DNA of 59,268 nucleotides from Anaerococcus obesiensis ph10. GTDB taxonomy: Bacteria > Bacillota > Clostridia > Tissierellales > Peptoniphilaceae. Below the pieces are notes generated by a model. That model searched no databases, had not been told where the DNA came from, and saw only the letters and a list, made by a program, of their open reading frames with translations. Numbering within the stretch: position 1 is the first letter of the stretch; each line of letters opens with the position of its first letter. The stretch lies in assembly GCF_000311745.1 (NCBI RefSeq), contig NZ_HE978532.1, forward strand, positions 256,930 to 316,197, read 5' to 3'. The position numbers were made by a program, and so were the translations under genes. Positions 28,068 to 37,604 of this stretch are shown one piece after another.

Positions 28068-29702
28068 TTATCTCTCTTGATTTTTGTAATAGTCTTTAGT
28101 CATTTGTCTTTTTTTATTAAACTTATCACTATCTTGCTTATACTCTTTTATCTTTTCTATGATACTTTCTTTTTCTCCTCTCTTAATCGCCTTGTCAATT
28201 TCTATTGATAGGTCAATACTATATTCTCTATTTACTACTTCTACTGCATATTTGATATGATTTATTTCCTTGTATCTTTCCCTTATCTTTTCTGACTCTG
28301 TATTTAATTTACTGATTTCATCTTCTAAGTTTTTAATTTCTCCTAACCATTCTTTTTCTCTTAAATTTTTCTTTCCACTGATTTTTTCAATTAAGTTTCT
28401 TGCCCTTATATGTTGGTCTATTTCCTTTTGATTATTCTTGTAGAAGCTTTCTTTGAATATTTTCTTGCTTTCATAGTCTTGGTAGGTTGCTTTTGTTTTT
28501 CTTACAGTCTTTGCATAGGCTAAACATTTGTTAAGGTCTTCTATCTTTTGACTGTTTTCTTTTATGGTCTTATATATTTCAGAGTTTTTACTTCTTAGAG
28601 TATTTATATGCCCTTGTAGGTCTGATATGGTTTTTATTTTGTTTTCTCTTAGATAATTTATTCCACTTGCATATCTTTTTAGATCATATATTGCTTTGTT
28701 TCTTTTCCCATAAAATGATAATCCAGCTCTATTATTTTCTTGCATTTCTTGATAGAAGCTTAAATATTCATAGAGGTTAAAGAGTCCTGATTCATTTTCT
28801 ATTTGCTTTTTGCTTTGGTTTTTATATTCCTTGTATGATTCTTTTAGCTTATCTTTGAATTCTGCTAACCATGATGTTATTTTCTTTATTTCATCGCCTA
28901 TGTTTTTTAATAGTTCATTCTGTTTTTTTATTTCACGATTTATATCTCCTTTTTCTGTTCTTATTCCTTTTCTTTCCATTGCACTAGCACTTGCTCCTAG
29001 ATGTATTGTTGGTATTTGTTTTATGCCTTGTCTTTTAAAACTCCTATGGTCTACTCTTTTTTCTATCTTGTTTTTTGCTAGATATTCATTGCAAAGGTCT
29101 GAAAAATTTTCTCTCCATTTTTCTACATTGCCCTTATCGTTCCAGGTTGTTAGTTCTACTTTTCTTGTCTTAGGTTTTCCATTTTTGTTTAATACTTTTT
29201 CTCCTTTTTCATCTAGGATATATTCTTTTTTTGACTTTGCTAAGAACTCTCCTTTTTCGTTTATGGGTCGCATTATGGTCATTATATGACAATGGATATT
29301 TCCATTTTTATCTTGACTCTCACCATGAATTGCATAATCTACTATCATTCCTTGGGATGTTAGATTTTCTTTTATAAATCTTTCGACTAGGTTTTTATTT
29401 TCACTTAAAGTTAATTCTTTTGGTAGTCCTATTATGAATTGTCTTGCTAGTTGTGCATTAGAATTTTTTTCTGCCATTTCTACTTTATTCCATAAGGTCG
29501 ACCTATCATTAAATTCTTTTGGTATATGATCAGGCAATATTATATTTTTTACTAATACTTTTTCTTTTCTTGTATAGTCATGGGTTACTCCGTCCCATTC
29601 ATTTTTTATTTTTTCTCCACTTATATATGCTGCACTTGCTACTGCACTTTTGCCTTTTCCTCTTGATATTATGTTTACTGAAAAATGAAAACTGTCTGCC
29701 AT
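28068..29702 (-). CDS. MobA/MobL (MobQ-class) relaxase of E1
   Basis: A 544-residue relaxase from ATG 29702, preceded by AAGGAAG. The N-terminal nickase domain has HFSVNIISRGKGKSAVASAA followed by a Tyr, and the metal-binding histidines are in GNIHCHIMTIMRP near 145. The C-terminal half is a long coiled coil. It would nick oriT, stay bound to the 5' end through tyrosine, and be exported with the strand by a helper ICE. The last 45 residues are nearly identical to the E2 relaxase while the rest is diverged. The oriT lies directly upstream. Confidence 0.92.
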   Translation of the reverse strand: MADSFHFSVNIISRGKGKSAVASAAYISGEKIKNEWDGVTHDYTRKEKVLVKNIILPDHIPKEFNDRSTLWNKVEMAEKNSNAQLARQFIIGLPKELTLSENKNLVERFIKENLTSQGMIVDYAIHGESQDKNGNIHCHIMTIMRPINEKGEFLAKSKKEYILDEKGEKVLNKNGKPKTRKVELTTWNDKGNVEKWRENFSDLCNEYLAKNKIEKRVDHRSFKRQGIKQIPTIHLGASASAMERKGIRTEKGDINREIKKQNELLKNIGDEIKKITSWLAEFKDKLKESYKEYKNQSKKQIENESGLFNLYEYLSFYQEMQENNRAGLSFYGKRNKAIYDLKRYASGINYLRENKIKTISDLQGHINTLRSKNSEIYKTIKENSQKIEDLNKCLAYAKTVRKTKATYQDYESKKIFKESFYKNNQKEIDQHIRARNLIEKISGKKNLREKEWLGEIKNLEDEISKLNTESEKIRERYKEINHIKYAVEVVNREYSIDLSIEIDKAIKRGEKESIIEKIKEYKQDSDKFNKKRQMTKDYYKNQER

Positions 29703-29804
29703 TTTTATCACTTCCTTTCTTTCTTTGTTGTTTTAGGTGGAGGCTTAATAGATTTTTATATCCTCTTTGTGAATGAGCGTTTTGAAATGATAGAATAGAA
29801 AAAT

Positions 29805-29842
29805 CCGACTACTGAATTAATTTTGTTGTTTCAGTATGTCGG
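29805..29842. repeat. Imperfect inverted repeat near oriT of E1
   Basis: CCGACTACTGAA and TTCAGTATGTCGG pair with one bulge, upstream of the relaxase gene in the transfer origin region. Confidence 0.5.
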
Positions 29843-29866
29843 CTTAATTGTTACTTTCATTTCAAA

Positions 29867-29920
29867 TTTTAAAAGTCAAGGGCGAGCGTTAGCGAGTTTA
29901 TTTACCCTTGACTTTTAAAA
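29867..29920. repeat. Perfect 16-bp inverted repeat near oriT of E1
   Basis: TTTTAAAAGTCAAGGG (29867-29882) and its exact complement at 29905-29920 enclose a 22-base loop. It lies between the relaxase start and oriT. It could be a bidirectional terminator, part of oriT, or a single-strand replication origin. No similar long palindrome is next to the E2 oriT. Confidence 0.7.
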
Positions 29921-29962
29921 AGCGAATGGTTGTTGGTCGCTTCAGGGTTTGGTTCCGCAGGA

Positions 29963-29997
29963 CGCAAGCACCCTTTTGGGTGTATAATTGCGCCCTT
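29963..29997 (+). other. Candidate oriT of E1
   Basis: GCACCC and GGGTGT form an inverted repeat and are followed by ATAATTGCGCCCTT, which matches the nic region of the IncQ/MobQ group (TAAxTGCGCCCT). The same core is found in E2 at 47155-47190, on the opposite strand. It lies between the relaxase and DUF3847 genes, as expected. Confidence 0.8.
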
Positions 29998-30033
29998 AGA
30001 AAATCTAAGGGATATTTAATTATTATATTTTCC

Positions 30034-30324
30034 CTAATTTTCTCTCATTATTTTTAGTGTTTCTTTGAATTCTTTTGTCTTTGTTGCTTCTTCTAGTAGG
30101 ATTTTTATTTCTTCATCTGTTAGTTCCTCTGCATTTTCTATAAGGCTTTCTAAGATTGCTCCTCTTGTTATGAGCCTATGAGTTCTTTCTTTTCTTTTTT
30201 TCACTATGTCTTGTTTTAATATCTTTTTTTCTTGATTTTTTAGTTGCCTTAATCTTTCTTCTGTATCATCAATTTTATCTTTTATTTCTTTTGATTCTTG
30301 TCTTATTTGTTCTAATTTTTTCAT
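30034..30324 (-). CDS. DUF3847 family mobilization-region protein, E1 copy
   Basis: A 96-residue protein with an N-terminal coiled coil (about 1-45) and the family core KERTHRLITRGAILESLI, followed by an acidic helical end. DUF3847 proteins accompany MobA/MobL relaxases and oriT, in a place similar to MobC accessory proteins. The core is conserved in the E2 homologue at 47252-47581, while the rest differs. Confidence 0.8.
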   Translation of the reverse strand: MKKLEQIRQESKEIKDKIDDTEERLRQLKNQEKKILKQDIVKKRKERTHRLITRGAILESLIENAEELTDEEIKILLEEATKTKEFKETLKIMREN

Positions 30325-30344
30325 ATAAATCTCCTTTCTTGTAT

Positions 30345-30380
30345 TAAAAAAGACGACTAGTTTTTACTTTTCTAATCGTC
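30345..30380. terminator. Terminator between transport cassette and DUF3847 gene
   Basis: GACGACTAG and CTAATCGTC pair with one mismatch. T-tracts on both sides make it potentially bidirectional. Confidence 0.7.
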
Positions 30381-30677
30381 TTTTTTCTAAATGTTATACA
30401 TTTCTATATTACATTTTAGTTTTACGTTTTCTATATATCTTTCCATGTAATCCCAATCTGGAATGTTATAACTTTTTGTTTATCTTTTTTATCATATTTT
30501 CCCACAAAGATAAAAGATGTAGGCTATTAGTAGATAAATTCTTCTGCCATTTTTATTTATATTATTAGAGCTCCACTCAATTTTAAAGCCCATTTCAGTG
30601 ATTTTTTTCAAGCCTCTTGTAAATTATCAACCCTACATGATATGTGACTCAATTTTAGCATTTATTTTATCTCCTTA
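30381..30677. other. Intergenic region downstream of the E1 transport operon
   Basis: About 300 AT-rich bases with no supported gene. The longest frames are under 20 codons. No promoter or further terminator could be assigned with confidence. Confidence 0.5.
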
Positions 30678-32423
30678 TTATATTTTCCAATTTTCTACTT
30701 TACCCCTGATTCTCATAAAACTTCTATAGAGTCCCCCTTCTTCTATTAAATCTTTATGTTTTCCTCTTTGAACAATTTTCCCATTATCTAATACAAGTAT
30801 TTGGTCTGCTTCCTCTATTGTTACAATTCTATGGGCAATAATAATTACAGTTTTTCCTTTACTTAAATTAGATATGGCTCTTTGTATTAAATATTCATTT
30901 TCTGGATCTATGCTAGATGTCGCTTCATCTAATATGATTATAGGAGCATCTTTTAGCATAGCCCTAGATATAGATATTCTCTGTTTTTCTCCTCCTGATA
31001 AGGCTTCACCACCTTCACCAACAATTGTCTTATATCCATTTGGTAATTTCATAATAAAGTCATGGCACTGAGCTTTTTTTGCTGCATTAATTACTTCTTC
31101 TTTACTAGCACTAGGCTTTCCAAATTTTATATTATTTTCGATTGTATCATTAAATAGATATACTTTTTGAAATACTGTGCTTATATTAGAAAGTAGACTG
31201 GATAAGGTTAAGTCCCTTATATCTACATCTCCAATTTTTATACTACCTTCCTTTACATCATAAAAACGTGAAATAAGATTACATATTGTCGTTTTACCTG
31301 AACCTGATGGGCCGACTATAGCTGTTATTGTTTTTTCTGGAATTTCAAAGGAAACATCTTTTATAATAGGCGTCTTATCGTATGAAAAACTTACTCTATC
31401 AAAGATAATATTATGATTTTTTAATGGCAAATCTTTTCCTTTTTCATCTAAAAAGTCTACACTCTCCATTTTGTCCAAATTATCCAATGTTTTATCCAAA
31501 ATCTCTAACACATGGGTTGCCGAGTTTACATTTTCTACAGAAGCAAACATAATAAAGGAAAATATAAACACAGCAATCATAATAGGCATTTCTATTTGAG
31601 CCTTTATAGTCATAATTCCAGCAAATATAACAATTAAAATTGATGCTAGTTTCAACGAAAATAGATGTAAGCAGTTGAAGGGTGTGTACTGACTTTCAAT
31701 TTTAATATTAGTCTGTTTGCTACTTAAAATAGCCTCATTAAAATTCTTAAGACTAGCATCATCTTTATTAAAAGCCCTAATTGTTGGAAGTCCCATTACA
31801 AGCTCCATTGTGGCTTCCACCAAATTATTTTGAGCTTTATGGTAAGGACTAGAGTTTTTTTCAGAAAACCTGCCAAGCAGGGCTAGGAATATATATGAAG
31901 TCAATACCCCCGAAACAGCTATTATCGCTAATTTCCAAGACAAAAAGGAGATACTAAGTATCATGACAGCTGCCATTATATAGCCATTAATCACAATATC
32001 TATCATTTTCATGGCATAATTTTCAAAAAAAGATAATTCCGTAGTCACAGCACTAGTAAGTTCTCCTGGGTTGTTTTCTTGAAAAAATCCAAGTGCTACT
32101 CTTTTTAGTATATCACCGATTTGAATTCTTTGGTCAGCGGTTACTTCATAGCCTATACTTTCTTGATTTACAGCCTTAAGGTAGGAGGTGGCATATCTAC
32201 CCAGAACAAATATAATCATTAATATTGTAACTATAAGTATTTCTTTCTTCCCATAATTACCTTTATCAAAATAGTTCTTAAGAATGAGGTTGAATACGTA
32301 TACCGATAACATAATAGGCATAGAAATAAAAACAGAATTTAAAAATGAATAGACAAAACCTTTTCTCATTCTTTTTTTATATTTTTTGGCCCATTTTAAA
32401 ATTCTACCTGTAGTTTTAAACAT
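30678..32423 (-). CDS. ABC half-transporter (membrane plus ATPase), YbtQ-like, E1
   Basis: A 581-residue fused half-transporter. About six membrane helices occupy residues 20-310. The ATPase domain has Walker A GPSGSGKTTICN near 374, signature LSGGEKQRISISR near 476, and Walker B with IIILDEATSSIDPENE. It overlaps the upstream partner gene by 8 bases, so the two form a heterodimer. The fold is that of exporters, but paired proteins of this type next to ECF components (YbtP/YbtQ or IrtA/IrtB class) are used for siderophore import. The direction of transport cannot be read from the sequence. Confidence 0.85.
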   Translation of the reverse strand: MFKTTGRILKWAKKYKKRMRKGFVYSFLNSVFISMPIMLSVYVFNLILKNYFDKGNYGKKEILIVTILMIIFVLGRYATSYLKAVNQESIGYEVTADQRIQIGDILKRVALGFFQENNPGELTSAVTTELSFFENYAMKMIDIVINGYIMAAVMILSISFLSWKLAIIAVSGVLTSYIFLALLGRFSEKNSSPYHKAQNNLVEATMELVMGLPTIRAFNKDDASLKNFNEAILSSKQTNIKIESQYTPFNCLHLFSLKLASILIVIFAGIMTIKAQIEMPIMIAVFIFSFIMFASVENVNSATHVLEILDKTLDNLDKMESVDFLDEKGKDLPLKNHNIIFDRVSFSYDKTPIIKDVSFEIPEKTITAIVGPSGSGKTTICNLISRFYDVKEGSIKIGDVDIRDLTLSSLLSNISTVFQKVYLFNDTIENNIKFGKPSASKEEVINAAKKAQCHDFIMKLPNGYKTIVGEGGEALSGGEKQRISISRAMLKDAPIIILDEATSSIDPENEYLIQRAISNLSKGKTVIIIAHRIVTIEEADQILVLDNGKIVQRGKHKDLIEEGGLYRSFMRIRGKVENWKI

Positions 32424-34194
32424 AGCTCTCTCCTCCTGTATTAAAAACAGTAGACTTTGTTTTTGCCCCTATATGGGATAACCACATATCTTTATATAGG
32501 CTAGATCGTTTAAGAAGTTCGTCATGACTTCCTACGTCTAATATTTTCTTGTTGTTTAACAAAACTATTTTATTTGCATCTTTTACAGTAGACAATCGAT
32601 GAGCTACTACTATCAATGTTTTGTTTTTTGTTAAAAGTTTAATTGCTTCTTGTATTTTTTCTTCATTGTCTGGATCTATAAATGCTGTAGCTTCATCAAG
32701 TAGGATTATAGGTGAATCCTTTAACATCATTCGAGCTATAGAAAGTCTTTGCCTTTGTCCTCCCGATAGTTTACTTCCAAGGCTTCCTACATTTGAATTG
32801 TATCCATCTTCAAGTTCCATAATAAAATCATGACAAGCGCAGATTTTTGACACCTCTATTACTTCTTCATCACTTGCATTAGAATTTCCCATTCGTATGT
32901 TTTCCATGATGCTTTCGTTAAATAAGAAGTTATCTTGAGATACATAGCCAAGCAAATCATTAAGCTGTTTCAAAGGTATATTTTTGATATTTTTCCCACC
33001 TATTGTTATTTCGCCTTTATCTATATCCCAATATCTTAAAATAAGTTTAACAATAGTGGATTTTCCTGATCCAGATGGTCCAACAATGGCTGTAAAAGAA
33101 TTTGCAGCTATATCTAAGTTTATGTTATCTAAGACTGTATTTTCATCATCATAAGAAAAAGATACATCTTTAAATTTTATGTTCATTGTATCTACATCAA
33201 CTTCTCTATCAGTGGAAATAAGGTTGGGTATTTGTAAAATTTCATTTATATCCTTTATTGCATATTCTATACTTTTTAACAGATTTACATAGTTTGTAAA
33301 CTGTGTAAGAGGACTAACTATCCCTAGGGAAAGCATTAAGCATATGCAAAAGTCAGCTGGAGTTAAAGATCCTTTTAAATATAAAATCATTCCTACTGGT
33401 AAGGTCCCTAGAAATGTTGATGGTAACACAGAGCTTGCAAAATTCATAATATTCCATGTTGATTTAAACCAATTTAAAGTATGTTCCTTATATCCATTTA
33501 CAGCGTCCTTATATTTCTGGTAGGATTGGCTATCCTGATTAAAGGTTTTTATTACTTCAATACCACTAATGTATTCTACAATCGTAGAATTCATGTATTT
33601 ATTTGACTTCATCTGAGCCTCATAAAGTTCATTAAAGTTTCCCATGAGTTTTTTATATGCAATTAGAGCCAATGGAACCGTAAGAAGCATCGCCAGTGTC
33701 ATTTCCCAGCTTATGAATAACATGAAGATTGCAATAGCCACTGATAAAAATAAAGCAGATATACATTCTGGTATGATATGGGCGAGAGGCAGTTCAATTG
33801 TTTCAACCCTATCTACAATAATCGACTTATACTCTCCTATTGTCTTTTTTGACGCATTTCCCATAGAAATATTAAGTAATTTTTCACCTAATCTTTCTCG
33901 AATACTTCTTAAAATTGTATAAGCAGATATATGTGATAATGATGTTGATATTCCATGGCAAATATACCTTACTGCATAGGATATGATTGCAATAGCTCCA
34001 TAATATACGACACATTCTATATTTGCCTTCTGCTCCATAAATGCTACAATTAGCCTATATACCGCCCAATAAGGTATGATACTAGAAAACACACCAATAA
34101 TTGCCATAATTACTGACAAAATTAACTTATCTTTGCAATTCGATGCAAATTCAAAAATTGTTTTTATCCAATTATTATTCAACAGAACCACCAT
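32416..34194 (-). CDS. ABC half-transporter (membrane plus ATPase), YbtP-like, E1
   Basis: A 592-residue fused half-transporter with membrane helices in residues 20-310, Walker A GPSGSGKSTIVK near 371, signature KLSGGQRQRLSIAR near 476 and LLDEATAFIDPDNEE. Partner of the following gene. The start is uncertain: TTG at 34182 has a better ribosome binding site (GGTGG) than the ATG at 34194. It is the fourth gene of the E1 uptake operon, 113 bases after the ECF ATPase gene. Confidence 0.85.
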   Translation of the reverse strand: MVVLLNNNWIKTIFEFASNCKDKLILSVIMAIIGVFSSIIPYWAVYRLIVAFMEQKANIECVVYYGAIAIISYAVRYICHGISTSLSHISAYTILRSIRERLGEKLLNISMGNASKKTIGEYKSIIVDRVETIELPLAHIIPECISALFLSVAIAIFMLFISWEMTLAMLLTVPLALIAYKKLMGNFNELYEAQMKSNKYMNSTIVEYISGIEVIKTFNQDSQSYQKYKDAVNGYKEHTLNWFKSTWNIMNFASSVLPSTFLGTLPVGMILYLKGSLTPADFCICLMLSLGIVSPLTQFTNYVNLLKSIEYAIKDINEILQIPNLISTDREVDVDTMNIKFKDVSFSYDDENTVLDNINLDIAANSFTAIVGPSGSGKSTIVKLILRYWDIDKGEITIGGKNIKNIPLKQLNDLLGYVSQDNFLFNESIMENIRMGNSNASDEEVIEVSKICACHDFIMELEDGYNSNVGSLGSKLSGGQRQRLSIARMMLKDSPIILLDEATAFIDPDNEEKIQEAIKLLTKNKTLIVVAHRLSTVKDANKIVLLNNKKILDVGSHDELLKRSSLYKDMWLSHIGAKTKSTVFNTGGESYV

Positions 34195-34307
34195 CCTATT
34201 CTATTTATTAATACTTCTATATTGTTTCACCATGTCACTGGTCCTACTTTATTTTTAATATATTTTAATATATTATAAATAATATTAAATTATACTTTTA
34301 TAGCCTT

Positions 34308-35771
34308 TTATATTTGATTATCACAAAAATAATCCTTTAATTTTTCATTTCCCTTATTGTTTAAAAAATAAGAATCCTTAATTTCTCCATCTTCCAGATG
34401 TATAACATAATCACAAGTTTCTAAAATCAGCTCATAATCATGAGTTACAATAATTTTAGTTACATCGTCTGAAAGTTCCTTTACAAAATTTGAAAACTCA
34501 AGCATATTGTCCCTATCAAGTCCTGAAGTAGGCTCATCAAAGATTAAAATTTCCCTTTTAGAGACTAATGCTGTAATTATAGCAAGTCTTTGTTTTTCTC
34601 CTCCTGATAAAGTCATAGGATGGGAATCAAATTTACTCTTTAAATTAAATTTATCCAATATTTCATTTATCTTACTATCATCAATTTTATCAGTTGAAAT
34701 TCGTATCTCCTCATTTACGCTTTCCGTAAATAGTTGATGATTAACGTCTTGCATTACTAAAAATGACTTTTTAAGCATTTCTTTATTTGTATGTGTTTTC
34801 CCATCAATCACAGTTTTTCCATTAAACTTTCTTTCTAAACCGCATAGACACCTTGAAAAAGTGGTTTTTCCTGAGCCATTATTGCCAATTATTGCAATTG
34901 TATGATTTTTTGGAATTACACATTTTTTTATATTTAGAATTTGTTTATCTTTATAATGAGAAAAAAAATAGTTTTCTATGCTTATAAAATTTTTCCCAAC
35001 TGCAATTTTATTTTTGTTTTCTTTACACATTGTAATATTTCTTGTTCTTAATCCTAATGCCCCATAATCAGATTCATCAATATTATTAAAGGAAATAGCT
35101 GAATAAGTTTTTTTAACCTCTCCATTTTCTAAAAAAATTACTTCATCTATCAAATCCATCAAATAATAAATTCTATGCTCGGCTATAATTATTGTTTTAT
35201 TTTGTTTTTTCCAATATTTGATAATTTCACTTAGTTTTTTTATAGCACATTTATCTAGATTAGACGAAGGCTCATCCATTACAATAATATCTGGATTGCT
35301 TACTGCTAGTGAAGCACATGCTATTAACTGTTTTTCTCCTCCTGATAAATTAAATATATCTTTATCTAATAGGTGGTCTATTTTGAGTTTGGCAATTACA
35401 TTTTCTAAATTTTTACATATTGTTTTTTTATCAACTCCTTGATTTTCTAAGTTAAATACTAATTCACTAGTTGTATCTATATTGTAAAACTGGCTTCTGG
35501 GATTTTGAAATACAGTACCTACTTTTTTTGATAATTCATACATAGGAATATTCTCAATATTTTCGCCATATATTTTACATTCCCCATGAAGATCGCCTTT
35601 ATAAAAAATAGGAATTAAGCGATTTATAGTTCTTATAATTGAAGTTTTCCCGCAACCACTTTTTCCGCACAAAAGGTAAACTTTTCCTTTTTCAAAATCT
35701 AAATTGATATTTTTGATAGCATCTACTTTATCATTTTGGTATTTGAAACTTACATCATCTAACTTAATCAT
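34308..35771 (-). CDS. ECF transporter ATPase with two nucleotide-binding domains, E1
   Basis: A 487-residue protein made of two ABC ATPase domains in tandem. Domain 1: GKSGCGKTSII near 37 and LSGGEKQLIACA near 142. Domain 2: IGNNGSGKTTFSR near 299 and LSGGEKQRLAII near 398. This EcfA-EcfA' fusion powers an energy-coupling factor importer. Its start overlaps the EcfT gene stop (ATGA), showing translational coupling. The substrate depends on the S component encoded upstream. Confidence 0.92.
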   Translation of the reverse strand: MIKLDDVSFKYQNDKVDAIKNINLDFEKGKVYLLCGKSGCGKTSIIRTINRLIPIFYKGDLHGECKIYGENIENIPMYELSKKVGTVFQNPRSQFYNIDTTSELVFNLENQGVDKKTICKNLENVIAKLKIDHLLDKDIFNLSGGEKQLIACASLAVSNPDIIVMDEPSSNLDKCAIKKLSEIIKYWKKQNKTIIIAEHRIYYLMDLIDEVIFLENGEVKKTYSAISFNNIDESDYGALGLRTRNITMCKENKNKIAVGKNFISIENYFFSHYKDKQILNIKKCVIPKNHTIAIIGNNGSGKTTFSRCLCGLERKFNGKTVIDGKTHTNKEMLKKSFLVMQDVNHQLFTESVNEEIRISTDKIDDSKINEILDKFNLKSKFDSHPMTLSGGEKQRLAIITALVSKREILIFDEPTSGLDRDNMLEFSNFVKELSDDVTKIIVTHDYELILETCDYVIHLEDGEIKDSYFLNNKGNEKLKDYFCDNQI

Positions 35772-36481
35772 AGCTTCACCTTATCAAAGAAATAAATAGC
35801 CCAACATAATATACAGGAAGTTATAAAGACGACATCTAAAAACTTAATCTTTATATCAAAATAATTAGTTCTTTTTATTGGATTATCAATTCCACGAGTC
35901 AATGAAGCTGCTATTAACTCATCACCTATTGTAATAGTTGATACTATAAATGGAATAATTCTATACTCAAACATTTTTACTGGACCATTTTTCCATGAAA
36001 TAGCTCTCATAATCATCGCATCTTGGATATAAGAATATTCTTCTTTCATTGTTGGGAACATACGTAATAGCACAGAAAGTGGTATAATTAAAATTTTAGG
36101 AGTTTTTAATTTCTCCATGGCTAAAATAAATTCACTGACCTTTGTTGTAACAAATAAATAATATGCCATTATAAAACCTGGTAACATATGCGTAAATATT
36201 CCTACCATAGCACCTAATATGAAATTTAATGTTCCTTTAATATTATTACTTAAATTTACATCTATAAAAAATAGCAGACCATATAAAAAAAGTAACTTTA
36301 CAAAAAGTGTTACCTTACCATCAATAAATAGCAAGACTATGGGGGTCAGTGACAAAAATATTCTCACATAGAACATATTGCCCTGAGTCCCTCCACTAAC
36401 TAAAATGGTACTAATAGTAAGCACCAATAAAATTTTTGTCCTTGGATCTAATTGAAATATTTTTTTTTGATTGATATTCAT
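35768..36481 (-). CDS. EcfT membrane component, E1
   Basis: A 237-residue protein with the EcfT pattern: KIFQLDPRTKILLVLTIST at the N-terminus, several membrane helices, and the coupling helices PLSVLLRMFPTMKEEYSYI and AASLTRGIDNP, which contact the ATPases. It joins the S component to the ATPase pair. Confidence 0.9.
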   Translation of the reverse strand: MNINQKKIFQLDPRTKILLVLTISTILVSGGTQGNMFYVRIFLSLTPIVLLFIDGKVTLFVKLLFLYGLLFFIDVNLSNNIKGTLNFILGAMVGIFTHMLPGFIMAYYLFVTTKVSEFILAMEKLKTPKILIIPLSVLLRMFPTMKEEYSYIQDAMIMRAISWKNGPVKMFEYRIIPFIVSTITIGDELIAASLTRGIDNPIKRTNYFDIKIKFLDVVFITSCILCWAIYFFDKVKL

Positions 36482-36485
36482 AATT

Positions 36486-37067
36486 TTATTTTATTCCAAT
36501 TCTCATGAAATGTTTCTTAAATATGCGCACACCTAATTTTGCTCCGATGAGTCCTGAAATGAAAGTAATAATAATTATAACTGGTAATGTCCATGTTGGG
36601 GTTAGAGACATTAAAGTATCTACATAATCTTTTCCATAAGTTTCTAATTGAGAAGCAAAAAAATTTGTTCTATCTATATACATTCTTAAGCTAAACCCTA
36701 CACTCCATAAGGAAAAAATTGCATAGCCCAATATTGTTCTTTTTAAATCTTTATATCCTCCTGATTTCATAACTAAATCAGCCAATAGACCAAAAACAAT
36801 CCCCAATAAAAGTACAATTACCCCACTCCCCATAAAGGAAAATACTAATCCTGATAAAACTCCCATTAATGATACCATTCCAAATTTATCTACTTTTGAA
36901 ATATATAAGATACATGGTATTGCGCCAAATATAGCCATTACTCCTCCTAAGAAAGGAATCATGATTGGTAAATATCCCAACATCATAGACGCAAATATTA
37001 CTACTAAATATAAAGCAGTAAATATTCCAACTGTCATTAAATCTTTAACTTGTAATTTTTTATTCAT
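36486..37067 (-). CDS. MptD-family ECF substrate-binding (S) component, E1
   Basis: A 193-residue protein with about five or six membrane helices, starting KLQVKDLMTVGIFTALYLVV, as in MptD-type S components. Its end GAKLGVRIFKKHFMRIGIK is matched by ATKILKKHFEKAGVI in the E2 counterpart. It determines the substrate, which is unknown; in related loci these S components occur with siderophore-type ABC pairs. It is the first intact gene of the operon. The E2 counterpart is broken by a stop codon. Confidence 0.85.
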   Translation of the reverse strand: MNKKLQVKDLMTVGIFTALYLVVIFASMMLGYLPIMIPFLGGVMAIFGAIPCILYISKVDKFGMVSLMGVLSGLVFSFMGSGVIVLLLGIVFGLLADLVMKSGGYKDLKRTILGYAIFSLWSVGFSLRMYIDRTNFFASQLETYGKDYVDTLMSLTPTWTLPVIIIITFISGLIGAKLGVRIFKKHFMRIGIK

Positions 37068-37096
37068 TTTTTTTCAATCCTTTCACAATAATAAAT

Positions 37097-37444
37097 TTAA
37101 CCCGATTTTTCAGAATGGTTTAAATCAAAGAGCTTATAGCATGCTTTCTCTAAACCATCAATTCTTCTTTCCCTCAAATTTGTTTCAATCGTATATCCCA
37201 ATACATGTGAAAATATCGTTGAAACAAAATAAAATATCGCTCCACTTCTTAATGCAAAGACTGATTTTAATGCTATGCACTCTGCACCAGATAAATCTGC
37301 ACGGATAATTAAGTTGTCTAAAAATCTGTAGATTAAATAATATCCATATACTGTAAGTACCGCAGATATAACAGAAAAAACTATGGAGAAAACCCCAAGA
37401 TATTTTATCCTCTACATAAGCAAATAGTTTTTATAAATCTTCAT
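37097..37444 (-). pseudogene. Decayed 5' fragment of an ABC transporter gene
   Basis: From ATG 37444 with a GGGGAG site, the frame meets TAG at codon 11 and then reads on in the same frame for about 100 residues to TAA 37097. It includes a membrane helix LGVFSIVFSVISAVLTVYGY and GYTIETNLRERRIDGLEKAC, which resembles the N-terminal membrane part of fused ABC half-transporters. The rest of the gene is absent. It now forms the leader of the E1 uptake operon. Confidence 0.6.
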
Positions 37445-37465
37445 AATCATCTCCCCTTTCTTTAA

Positions 37466-37596
37466 TATCCCTTTTAGATATAAGTTCGCTTAGTTGATAA
37501 TAAATATCATTGCGTTTTTATTATACATCAGTTATAATTACTTATACAATAGTTTTGAATTAATAAGACTAAATGGAATATTGTCTAAAAGGGATA
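37466..37596. promoter_or_regulatory. Divergent control region with perfect 13-bp inverted repeat
   Basis: TATCCCTTTTAGA (37466-37478) and TCTAAAAGGGATA (37584-37596) are exact complements. One lies just before the leftward transport operon and the other just before araC. They are probable binding sites of the AraC-type regulator for joint control of both directions. Confidence 0.7.
37510..37538 (+). promoter_or_regulatory. Predicted araC-type gene promoter
   Basis: TTGCGT (37510-37515), a 17-base spacer and TATAAT (37533-37538), about 65 bases before the ATG at 37605. Confidence 0.6.
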
Positions 37597-37604
37597 GGTG
37601 TGTT

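Noticed and set aside
28810..29289. 159-codon plus-strand frame opposite the E1 relaxase
   Set aside because: Lies entirely within a well-supported relaxase gene and looks like a Phe/Ser/Leu-rich antisense shadow.
30678..34194. Paired ABC genes as an antibiotic resistance determinant such as a TetAB(46)-type exporter
   Set aside because: The linked ECF genes and AraC regulator fit uptake loci better; no resistance-specific residues can be read from the sequence.
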